Origin: Gemmatimonas sp.
GTDB lineage: Bacteria > Gemmatimonadota > Gemmatimonadetes > Gemmatimonadales > Gemmatimonadaceae
Assembly: GCA_013822425.1 (NCBI GenBank)
Contig: PNKL01000013.1
Span: forward strand, 1-64,000
DNA: 64,000 bases
Direction of reading: 5' to 3'
Positions 1 to 7,509 of this stretch are shown here, piece after piece (position 1 is the first letter of the stretch; each line of letters begins with the position of its first letter). Both the position numbers and the translations under genes were made by a program. The notes under the pieces were generated by a model, which ran no database searches, was not told where the DNA came from, and was given only the letters and a program-made list of their open reading frames with translations.

Positions 1-762
1 GGTCCGGAGCGCGCCGTGAGCATCGGTACCCTCACCATGCGCGGACGCGTCCACGTAGACCCCAATGCCCCAGCCCCGTCGCGACTCGCGCCGAATCGCT
101 TCGCCCGGCTGATGGCTCTTATCGGCGACTGCCGAAGGGACTACGAACTGCAGGAGGTCGATTCGCTCGGTGCACCCGCACGAATTTTCAAGCTCGGTCC
201 GCCACCGGAAGACAGCCTCGACGTGTACGTCAAGAAATCGGTGCAACCAGGTGGCGGGCGCAGCTGCCAGTTTTACCCGATGCCCTATGGCTCGCAGTAC
301 CTGTTGGCGTTCTCGCCCAAGGGCGACTACGCCCGTGCGATCGGCGGTCGGTACGACATCGAATGGCGATCGGCGGACGGCACGCTGAAGACGCGCGTCG
401 CTCGTTCCGATGAGATGCCGGCACCGTTCACTTCGGACGAGCGACAGCGCATCGCGCAAAGGCTCGCGCATGTCCGCGGTGCATACGACGGGCCACGGCG
501 CGTCGTGGCGCCTTCGCTTCGTGCACCGATAACGTCGCTGCTCTTCGACGAGTTGAACCGCCTCTGGGTCGTACGTGGGACTCCGCAGAAGGCGCCGGGC
601 GCGGCAGATGTCTACGATGCCTCTGGGACACAGGTGGCTCGCGTCACCTGGCCGAGCGGGTACCCGCTCGGCGAGGGCGACTTGGTGACAGCCTCGGCGA
701 TGTTCGTCGTGACGTCTGACAGCAGCGATGTCACCCACATCACTCGCATTCGCTTTCGCTGA
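1..762 (+). CDS. Partial propeller-like protein, 5' end outside window
   Basis: The reading frame is open from the first base to a TGA at 760-762, so the gene probably begins upstream; a GTG at 16 is the first in-window start candidate but has no obvious ribosome site. The visible 253 residues contain no catalytic motif. The second half has a blade-like stretch (ITSLLFDELNRLWVVRG, then VYDASGTQVARVTWPSG) that resembles 6-bladed beta-propeller proteins common in Bacteroidota and Gemmatimonadota, where each blade ends in an L-W-V strand. A secreted or periplasmic location is likely for that family, but the signal peptide would lie outside the window. It converges with the NRPS-like gene on the opposite strand. 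The function is unknown and the propeller assignment is tentative. Confidence 0.6.
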   Translation, partial: GPERAVSIGTLTMRGRVHVDPNAPAPSRLAPNRFARLMALIGDCRRDYELQEVDSLGAPARIFKLGPPPEDSLDVYVKKSVQPGGGRSCQFYPMPYGSQYLLAFSPKGDYARAIGGRYDIEWRSADGTLKTRVARSDEMPAPFTSDERQRIAQRLAHVRGAYDGPRRVVAPSLRAPITSLLFDELNRLWVVRGTPQKAPGAADVYDASGTQVARVTWPSGYPLGEGDLVTASAMFVVTSDSSDVTHITRIRFR

Positions 763-980
763 CCAGCGGCTCCCGGCGGCCAGCTTGGGGGCACACGCCT
801 GGAAAGCGGACGACCAGGGCTTCCACAATGGAGGCGCCAGACTCAATCCTCGTGCCGACGGACGGGGTGGCACTGAGGACCCTGGTGCTGTCAGGCGGAC
901 GTGCCGGCGCCGAGCCATGCCGCCGCCCGCGCGCAGTGGATGGCCACGCGGGACATCATCCCGCGACGTCTCGTGCGCGC
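763..980. other. Intergenic region between convergent genes
   Basis: These 218 bases separate the ends of two convergent genes. No conserved reading frame was found, and no perfect hairpin with a T-run was recognised, although the stretch is GC-rich and could hold a weak terminator for either gene. Confidence 0.5.
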
Positions 981-3900
981 CTATTCGTAACCGGCTGAGC
1001 CCACCGGCCGCGTCGGGAACCCAGCGTAACTCAGCCCCGCATGCAAATGCTCGTGCTTCAGCACCACGCTGTGGGGCGCCACACGGGTGTTCTCTCCGAT
1101 GTCGGCGCCGTACAGGAGCACGGCGTTGCTGCCCACGGTGGCGCCGCGCCGGATCGCGATGCGATCCATCTTGAGCACGCGGTCCTCGAACGTGTGGGCC
1201 TGGAACAGGCAGTCCACCGTGGCGCCGTCCTCGAACGTCAGCATGTCGGGATCCGGCAAATCCTCGGCGAAGCCGGTGCCGAGCACCACCCGGCGGCCGA
1301 TGTTCACGCCAGTCACCCGCAGAAGGGCGTTGAGGATAAGGGTGCCGTCGAGCTGCGATACGAGCGGACCGGCGCAGATGTGCCACGCAAGGCACATGAG
1401 GTCCCAGCGCGACGCCCAGCTTGACCACAACGGGTGCATGGCGGGCTCAACCTTGCCGAGCAGAAACCACTTGGTGACAACGACGACCGCCGTAAAGGCC
1501 GCACCGCAGATGAGCGTGGCAGCGGGAAGCGCGACCAACAGGAAGAGGGGCAGCGAGACGCCGGACCATGCGGTGACGAGCGTGAACCAGGCGAGAATCA
1601 CGACCGCCGGAAGCGCCGGAACGGCGAAGCGGGTCAACTCCCAGAAGATGCGCACCACGTAGCGCCACGGTGTGGGATCGAACGTGAACTGCGCGTCGTA
1701 CTCGACGACCTCGCGATGGGGCAGTTCGAACGCGGGATGCCCAAACCACGCCGTGCCTGGGCGCATGATGGACGGGTCAGCCACCGTGCAGATGCCAAGG
1801 AGCACGTCGTCCGGAATACGCAGTCCCCCAGCGACGATGACACCGTTTCCAAGGAAGGTGGACCGGCCAAACGTCGTATGAGACACCGTGACTGAACCGC
1901 GGTGCACGCGCGGACACCCGATGTAGATGCCGTCGGCGAAGAAGTTCTTCTCGCCGACAGTCACCGACTCCGGCACAGTGTCGATGAGTGAGCTGATCTC
2001 GCAATCGCGGCCCACGGGCATGCCGGCGAGGCGGAGCCAGTACGGCCAGAAGAGCGTGCCGTACAGCCACTTGCTGGCGTTGTCGACGAGAATGGGCTTG
2101 AGCCAGACACGCACGTACGCGCTGCTCCAGCGCGAAATGCTGCCGTCGCGCACACGGCCAAAGGCGCGGCAGGTGAGCCCGCTCAGGAGAAGGCGCAGTG
2201 GAACGGTGCAGGCGAGCAGTGCGGCAACCACCGCCACCACGCGCCAACTGAACGCGCCGCTCAGCAGCCAGGCGACGGCCATCTCGGTGTCAACGCGAAG
2301 AACAAGCATCGCAACCCACGTAAGCAGGCCAAGCGGCACGCCGAAAACGGTCGCGAGCGCCAGGCGCGTGATGTAGAGTCGCGCGGCGAATGCGGCGGGC
2401 GACAGATCGCGCGTGCAATCAACGGCCGGTGCCTGCGGCGCACTCCCGGCGGGATGCGCGGGGATTCCGTCCCAGTATTCGCCCGCCGGGACGCGACTGC
2501 CGTCGTGGAGCGAGGCGTTGTCGGCCAGCATGGCACAAGGCTCGAGCACGCAGTGGCCCCCGACGCCCGCATGGATGCCGATCGTCACACCATCGCCGAG
2601 CGTCACCGGCGAGTACATCAGGTGCCCGCTGTCGAGTTCGGCAATGCGCACCGCCGCATCCTGGGAGAGCGTGACGTTGTCGCCGATGTCGAGGAGATCC
2701 CACCCGCCGCGCGTGAGCACAACGCCACGATGGATGTGGACGCGCTGTCCGATGCGTGCGCCGAGCGCACGCAGGGCCATCACCTGCAGCTGGGTGCCCT
2801 CGAGCAGCCACCAGGGAACGGCCTTCACCGCCTGCTGCACGAGCCAGTGCGGCAGGTACTCCTGGCTCCAGACGCGCACACGGCCGACCTTATATCGGCC
2901 GATGAGACGGCGCTTGGTCATGACGGCGAGCGTCACTGCGATTGGTGCCCACGCCAGCATGGTCAGCAGCGCGACCGATGGCGCGAGGATGACCGATGGC
3001 ACCAGGCCGATGCTGCGAACGATCCCCGGGATCAGGTGAAATGCAGCGACCCAAAGCGCCACGGATGCCACGAGCAGCGAACGGAGCAACGACAGCACTT
3101 GCCGCACGGTCATTCCAACGATTGGCGTATCGAGCGCGAGTGGGGCGGCCGGCGGGGTGGATGGCACTTCCCGGGGGCCGCGGGCACGAGCGCGGGATGC
3201 GAGTCCGAGTACCGTACGGGCTTCGTACACATCGCGCACGTCGAGCCCGTTGGCGCGCCCGTTGTCGCGCAAGCGCGTGATCAGGTCGGCCACACTGAGC
3301 GAATCGCCGCCGAGTGCTGTGAAGAAGTCGGCTGTTGGCTCGGGATACTGGGCCAGGCGCAGGGCGTGGCGGACGGCCTCAGCAATAGCACGTTCCAGCG
3401 GATCGTCCGGCGCAACACCCGTACCGACTGCGGGGACGCCATTAAGATGCGGGAGTCCCTTGCGGTTGAGCTTGCCGCCGATGGACGTGGGGAGCGCATC
3501 AATGGGCGCGATCTGTGTCGGCACCATGTATGGCGGCAGTGTGGTGCGCAAAGCGGCCTGTAGTTCCTCCGCCGACGGTACTGGGACCATCACCTCGGGG
3601 ACGATGAACGCAACGAGCATCTGCCGGCCGTCATGATCTTGCACCTTGCACGCTGCCTCGCGTACGCCGTCACAGGCGATCAACGCCGACTCGATGGCGC
3701 CAAGCTCCACACGGTAACCGCGCAGTTTCACCTGGGTGTCGAGGCGACCGAAGTAGAGGAGCGTACCGTCAGGTTCACGCTGGGCGCTGTCACCGGTCCG
3801 GTAGATGCGGCCGAGGGTGGGATGATGCGGGAAGCGCTGGGCGGTGAGCTCGGGCTGGTTCCAGTAGCCGCGCGCGAGACAGGCACCGCCAAACACGAGC

Positions 3901-4961
3901 TCTCCCTGCGTGCCATCGGCCACGGGTTCGAGCTGGTCGTCCACGATCCACGCCTGCACGTTGTGGATGGGAAGGCCGATGGTGACGGGCCTGCCGACAG
4001 TGATGCGGGCACGCGTGCACGTGACGGAACACTCGGTCGGGCCATAGCCATTGACAAGTGCACGTTTGTGTGCCCAGCGGTCCGCCACGTCCTGCGGCAA
4101 CGCCTCGCCGCCCACATAGAGCAGCTTGAGGGCGGGGAGTTCCTGGGCGGGGTTCTCGCAGCCGGTGGACCGCAGCAACGTCGGTGGCGGACAAAACACC
4201 GTCACGCGTTCGTCGCGAAGCCAGCCGAGGATGTCAGGGCCGAGGCGCGCGGCATCCTCATCCATCACGACGGCCGTGGCGCCGGCCGCGAAGGCGAGCC
4301 ACAGCTCCTCGACGGACGAGTCATACGCGGCCGAGGAACCCTGCACGGCGCGGTCGCCTGGATCGAGCGCAAAGGTCTCGAGATCCGATTGCACCAGGTT
4401 GCTGATGCCGCGGTGTTCGATCATCACGCCCTTGGGGCAGCCCGTCGTGCCCGACGTGTAGATGACATAGGCGAGCGACGCAGGCGTCAGCCACGACGGA
4501 GCAGGGACCGACAGTGCGTGATGATGGTCGTGCAGCGACTCGACGACATCAATAATGCGCGCCGCCGGAAAGCCCGCGGCGACGGCGCGCGCTCGCCCCA
4601 GGGCATCGGTGAGCAACGCAGCGGGCTGCGCATCGACGATCGTGTCGCGGAGGCGTTCGTCGGGAAAGGCGAGGTCGAAGCAGGTATAAGCCGCCCCCGC
4701 CTTCAACACGCCGAGCTGCGCCGCGTAGAGGTGCGCGCCGGTGCGCGGCAAGAGAATGGCGACGATGCACTCGCTGGTGACGAACGGTGCCAGTGCGTGT
4801 GCGAGGACGTTTGACTGCCGGTCGAGCTCCGCGTACGTGGTGCGGTGGCGATTGGGCCGATAGCGGCCCGGCGGCACATCCACGGCGATATGCTGCGGCC
4901 AGCGCGCCACGGCGCGAGCAAAGAACTCGTGAAGCAGCCCCGGCGCTGCTTCGCGGATCAT
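981..4961 (-). CDS. Pls/PosA-family NRPS-like synthetase (A-PCP-TM/LbH)
   Basis: A 1326-aa protein with an adenylation domain (about 10-505), a carrier domain (about 515-590), and a long membrane region with left-handed beta-helix segments. Visible A-domain cores are YTSGTTGCPKG (168-178), NGYGPTE (304-310), YRTGD (387-391) and GGKLNRKG with core Lys497. The carrier core LGGDSLS places the phosphopantetheine on Ser554. After residue 615 about six hydrophobic segments alternate with hexapeptide-repeat regions such as IGQRVHIHRG. This is the layout of poly-epsilon-lysine synthetase (Pls) and PosA, which make amino-acid homopolymers without a normal condensation or thioesterase domain. By hand alignment to GrsA the pocket reads D-S-E-C-Y-G-G-V-T-K; Glu218 in the 239 position would suit a basic side chain. 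No phosphopantetheinyl transferase is present in the window. The family call is firm; the product is inferred. Confidence 0.9.
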   Translation of the reverse strand: MIREAAPGLLHEFFARAVARWPQHIAVDVPPGRYRPNRHRTTYAELDRQSNVLAHALAPFVTSECIVAILLPRTGAHLYAAQLGVLKAGAAYTCFDLAFPDERLRDTIVDAQPAALLTDALGRARAVAAGFPAARIIDVVESLHDHHHALSVPAPSWLTPASLAYVIYTSGTTGCPKGVMIEHRGISNLVQSDLETFALDPGDRAVQGSSAAYDSSVEELWLAFAAGATAVVMDEDAARLGPDILGWLRDERVTVFCPPPTLLRSTGCENPAQELPALKLLYVGGEALPQDVADRWAHKRALVNGYGPTECSVTCTRARITVGRPVTIGLPIHNVQAWIVDDQLEPVADGTQGELVFGGACLARGYWNQPELTAQRFPHHPTLGRIYRTGDSAQREPDGTLLYFGRLDTQVKLRGYRVELGAIESALIACDGVREAACKVQDHDGRQMLVAFIVPEVMVPVPSAEELQAALRTTLPPYMVPTQIAPIDALPTSIGGKLNRKGLPHLNGVPAVGTGVAPDDPLERAIAEAVRHALRLAQYPEPTADFFTALGGDSLSVADLITRLRDNGRANGLDVRDVYEARTVLGLASRARARGPREVPSTPPAAPLALDTPIVGMTVRQVLSLLRSLLVASVALWVAAFHLIPGIVRSIGLVPSVILAPSVALLTMLAWAPIAVTLAVMTKRRLIGRYKVGRVRVWSQEYLPHWLVQQAVKAVPWWLLEGTQLQVMALRALGARIGQRVHIHRGVVLTRGGWDLLDIGDNVTLSQDAAVRIAELDSGHLMYSPVTLGDGVTIGIHAGVGGHCVLEPCAMLADNASLHDGSRVPAGEYWDGIPAHPAGSAPQAPAVDCTRDLSPAAFAARLYITRLALATVFGVPLGLLTWVAMLVLRVDTEMAVAWLLSGAFSWRVVAVVAALLACTVPLRLLLSGLTCRAFGRVRDGSISRWSSAYVRVWLKPILVDNASKWLYGTLFWPYWLRLAGMPVGRDCEISSLIDTVPESVTVGEKNFFADGIYIGCPRVHRGSVTVSHTTFGRSTFLGNGVIVAGGLRIPDDVLLGICTVADPSIMRPGTAWFGHPAFELPHREVVEYDAQFTFDPTPWRYVVRIFWELTRFAVPALPAVVILAWFTLVTAWSGVSLPLFLLVALPAATLICGAAFTAVVVVTKWFLLGKVEPAMHPLWSSWASRWDLMCLAWHICAGPLVSQLDGTLILNALLRVTGVNIGRRVVLGTGFAEDLPDPDMLTFEDGATVDCLFQAHTFEDRVLKMDRIAIRRGATVGSNAVLLYGADIGENTRVAPHSVVLKHEHLHAGLSYAGFPTRPVGSAGYE

Positions 4962-5095
4962 CGCGCTTCCTGTATCAATGGCCTGTCGTCAGCCCGCATG
5001 CATTAAAGATAGGATGCTTGATCCGTAATGCCTATCAATGCGGAATCTATTGCAACGGCACAAGGAGGTCGTGCGATGGGGCTGCGTGCAACACC

Positions 5096-6262
5096 TCAGC
5101 TCGAGTAATACGCCGCGTTCTCGTCGATGTAGCCCTTGGTGAGATCGCAGCCATACGCCCGGGCCGTGGCACTGCCCGCTCCCAGCGCCACTTCGAGGTC
5201 AACCACCTCCACGGCAAGCGCCGATCGCACGACGGCATCGTCGAACTCGAGTCGCTGGCCGTTGCCCACCACCTGATAGCCGTTGACCCACGCGCTGGTG
5301 GCGGACGTATTGACCGTCGCTTCGAAGCACTTGCCGATCGCCATGAGGATGCGGCCGACATTGGGGTCCGCGCCGTGCACCATCGTCTTGATGAGCGGGG
5401 AGTTCACGAGCGACTTGGCCACGAGACGCGCCTCGGCGTCGCTCACGGCCTCGCGCACCGTGACGCGCAGGAGATGCTCGGCGCCCTCGCCGTCGCGCGC
5501 CAGGATCTCGGTCATGCGCACGCACCCGGCGGTCAATGCCTCGCGGAAGGCCGCCTCGTCAACGACACCAGCAAGGCCGTTGGCCAGAATGACGCACGTA
5601 TCGGAGGTGCTGGTGTCGGTGTCCACCGAGAGCATGTTGAACGACACGTGCACCGCTTCGCGCAGCAGCCGGTCGAGCGTGGCGGCGGCGATGGCCGCGT
5701 CGGTGAAGATGTAGGCCAGCATCGTCGCCATGTTGGGTTCGATCATCCCGGAACCCTTGGCGATCCACGTGATCGTGGCCTCGCCCACTGACGCTGACAG
5801 CGCCTTGGGGTGCGTGTCGGTGGTCATGATTCCTTCGGCGCCGACGAGGGGGTCGTCCTGCAGGTCGGCCTTCATGCCTCGCACGCCCGCTTCGATCTTC
5901 TCCACCGGCAACTGGACACCGATGACACCGGTGGAGCTCACGAGCACCTTGCCAGCATCGGTTCCCAGTTCAGCCGCGGCGGCGGCCGCCATGCGACGCG
6001 CGTTCTCCACGCCGCGCTCGCCGGTGGCGACATTGCTCACCTTGCTGTTGGCGATGATCGCGCGGAGCGTGCCGCCCCGCATGGTTTCACGCCCGAGAAT
6101 GATGGGCGCGCCGGGAAACTGATTACGCGTGAAGACCGCGGCCGCGGCCGCGTCCACATCGCTGGCGAAGAGCGTCAGGTCGCGCGCCTCTGGCTTGAGG
6201 CCGACGTTGCGGCTGGCGCAGCGGAAGCCGCGGGGAAAGCGGGCGCGGTCGTGAAAGGTCAT
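5096..6262 (-). CDS. argJ: Bifunctional ornithine acetyltransferase / N-acetylglutamate synthase
   Basis: ArgJ transfers the acetyl group from N-acetylornithine to glutamate, giving ornithine and recycling the acetyl group in arginine synthesis. The 388-residue product is close to the usual 390-410. The autoproteolysis motif GMIEPNMATML is present, with the nucleophile Thr180 at the expected A-T cleavage site, and STGVIG (110-115) supplies the oxyanion hole. The C-terminus DLTKGYIDENAAY matches the family. The start at 6262 (MTFHDRARFPRGFRC) was chosen because it begins at the conserved N-terminal block; the frame stays open 46 codons further, but that would run through the upstream permease gene. 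The permease ends only 13 bases away, so the two are probably cotranscribed. No other arg genes are nearby, but a downstream NRPS-like gene may use a basic amino acid. Confidence 0.95.
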   Translation of the reverse strand: MTFHDRARFPRGFRCASRNVGLKPEARDLTLFASDVDAAAAAVFTRNQFPGAPIILGRETMRGGTLRAIIANSKVSNVATGERGVENARRMAAAAAAELGTDAGKVLVSSTGVIGVQLPVEKIEAGVRGMKADLQDDPLVGAEGIMTTDTHPKALSASVGEATITWIAKGSGMIEPNMATMLAYIFTDAAIAAATLDRLLREAVHVSFNMLSVDTDTSTSDTCVILANGLAGVVDEAAFREALTAGCVRMTEILARDGEGAEHLLRVTVREAVSDAEARLVAKSLVNSPLIKTMVHGADPNVGRILMAIGKCFEATVNTSATSAWVNGYQVVGNGQRLEFDDAVVRSALAVEVVDLEVALGAGSATARAYGCDLTKGYIDENAAYYSS

Positions 6263-6275
6263 GGGGGAATCGAGG

Positions 6276-7019
6276 CTAAAGCTGGGAACGATTCTGCCAG
6301 AGGATGAGCGCACCGATGACGACAAGCAGGAACGCGAATGCGTGCTTGAGCTGGCGAGTAGGAATGTGGTGGACAAGCGCCGTTCCGGCGAGGATGCCAA
6401 TCACCGCCACCGACGTAAAGCCGCCCACGAACCCCCACGGCACAGACTCACGGCCGTGATGACCCAGGTATCCCGACGTCGCGTTGAGTACGATCACGAG
6501 CAGTGACGTGCCGACGGCTGCCTTCATAGGTACCCGGCCGAGAATGACGAGCGCGGGGACAATGAGAAAGCCACCGCCGATGCCGATGAGGCCAGTGAGG
6601 ACGCCGACGCCGAGTCCTACGGCGAGGAGGAGGGCGGGGTGCGGGGGCGCGCTGTCGAGGCGCTCTGCCTCGGCTGCGTTGCGCAGCATCGAGACGGCGG
6701 CGGCGACCATCACAGTTCCGAGGATGAGCAACTGTGCTCGAGCGCTGAACCAGACACTGGCGCGCGCGCCCATGAACGAGCCGGCCATGGTGACTGAGCC
6801 GAATATCGCGGCGGTCTGCAGTCGCACGTTGCCGGCACGCCAATGCGACATGACCCCGACCAGCGCAGCCGTACCGACGACGGGCAAGCTCATGGCGATG
6901 GCCAGCTTGGGGTCGAAGCCGAGCACGTACACAAGAACGGGGACGGTCAGGATTGACCCGCCCCCGCCGAGGGTTCCGAGCGCGAGCCCGATCAGGGCGG
7001 CAAAGAAGTAGCCGAGCAC
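6276..7019 (-). CDS. TauE/SafE family sulfite exporter-like permease
   Basis: A 247-residue inner-membrane protein with about eight hydrophobic segments in two repeated halves, as expected for TauE/SafE (DUF81) carriers. The two halves carry the family signatures: near the start FFAALIGLALGTLGGGGSIL, and in the middle LTGLIGIGGGFLIVPALV. Members export sulfite, sulfoacetate or other organosulfur anions, but the substrate cannot be read from sequence. The neighbour upstream encodes a rhodanese-like fragment, a frequent partner of TauE genes in sulfur detoxification loci, which supports a sulfur role. The gene lies between that fragment and argJ with short gaps on the same strand, consistent with a single transcript. 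Confidence 0.9.
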   Translation of the reverse strand: MLGYFFAALIGLALGTLGGGGSILTVPVLVYVLGFDPKLAIAMSLPVVGTAALVGVMSHWRAGNVRLQTAAIFGSVTMAGSFMGARASVWFSARAQLLILGTVMVAAAVSMLRNAAEAERLDSAPPHPALLLAVGLGVGVLTGLIGIGGGFLIVPALVILGRVPMKAAVGTSLLVIVLNATSGYLGHHGRESVPWGFVGGFTSVAVIGILAGTALVHHIPTRQLKHAFAFLLVVIGALILWQNRSQL

Positions 7020-7074
7020 GCCGTAAGATACAGCGGCTGCGATCGCTACGCGGTAGCGGCCTTCTTTGCCTTCT

Positions 7075-7317
7075 TCAGGGCGTCGCGTGGCAGATCACGA
7101 TGATCGGCACCTCAACGGCTGCGAGCTGCGTCAGCGACGCCGACAGCTGGTCGAGGGGAATAAGCGTGGAGCCGTCGATGTGGCCCTGCACGTATTCAGT
7201 GCGGGTGCGCACGTCGAGCAGGATGGTGCCAGGGTGCTCGGCGCGGACGGCGTCGAACTCTCCGGGGCCGAAAGACGAACCGCCGATCAAAGAGGCAAGG
7301 GAAGCAAAGAAACTCAT
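7075..7317 (-). pseudogene. Rhodanese-like domain protein, C-terminally truncated
   Basis: Eighty residues match the first two thirds of a rhodanese homology domain: FDAVRAEHPGTILLDVRTRTEYVQGHIDGS is the classic LDVR...EY..GHI..S pattern, followed by the strand VPIIVIC that ends in the position of the catalytic Cys. In intact proteins this Cys begins a six-residue loop (C-x-x-G-x-R) and is followed by a helix and a final G-G-x-x-x-W segment. Here the frame stops three residues after C-H, so the active-site loop and about 30-35 residues are missing. A lysine/alanine-rich tail (KKAKKAATA) is readable in another frame just after the stop, suggesting a deletion with frameshift. It lies upstream of the TauE-like permease on the same strand. 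A functional short protein is possible but sulfurtransferase activity is unlikely. Confidence 0.7.
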
Positions 7318-7329
7318 GGGAGTGGAAAG

Positions 7330-7372
7330 AAGTTACTATAGAACTATATAAGAATATATTGGACAGCAAAGA
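7330..7372 (-). promoter_or_regulatory. AT-rich probable promoter upstream of the rhodanese/TauE/argJ group
   Basis: This is one of the few strongly AT-rich blocks in the window, lying just before the leftward rhodanese start. On the minus strand it reads TTGCTG followed by several TATATA/TATAGT-like hexamers. No single -35/-10 pair has ideal spacing, so the exact promoter is not assigned. Confidence 0.4.
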
Positions 7373-7401
7373 GGATAGGAAGGGGGGGTACGGCCAATCA
7401 C

Positions 7402-7491
7402 AAGGGCGCGAAGGGAGGCAGGGGCCGGAAACCGCCTTGCGACAAAGCCGCGAAGGACACGAAGGGATCGATACAACACCTTCGCGCCCTT
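7402..7491. repeat. 13-bp inverted repeat (AAGGGCGCGAAGG) with related GAAGG units between
   Basis: AAGGGCGCGAAGG at 7402-7414 is matched by its perfect reverse complement at 7479-7491, with 64 bases between. The interval also contains CGCGAAGG and CACGAAGG, so the region looks like a small cluster of GAAGG-type repeats. It lies between the amidase stop and the rhodanese start. It may be a dispersed intergenic repeat or a weak terminator; no T-run follows. Confidence 0.6.
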
Positions 7492-7509
7492 CGTGGTGGT
7501 CGTTCGCGC

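Noticed and set aside
2454-3563. Long rightward open frame inside the NRPS-like gene
   Set aside because: It is antisense to the well-conserved A and PCP domains, and its Arg/His/Ala-rich content is typical of shadow frames in high-GC DNA.
4962-5095. Specific promoter for the NRPS-like gene
   Set aside because: TTGATA and TATCTT are visible on the minus strand but 21 bases apart, so no confident promoter could be named.
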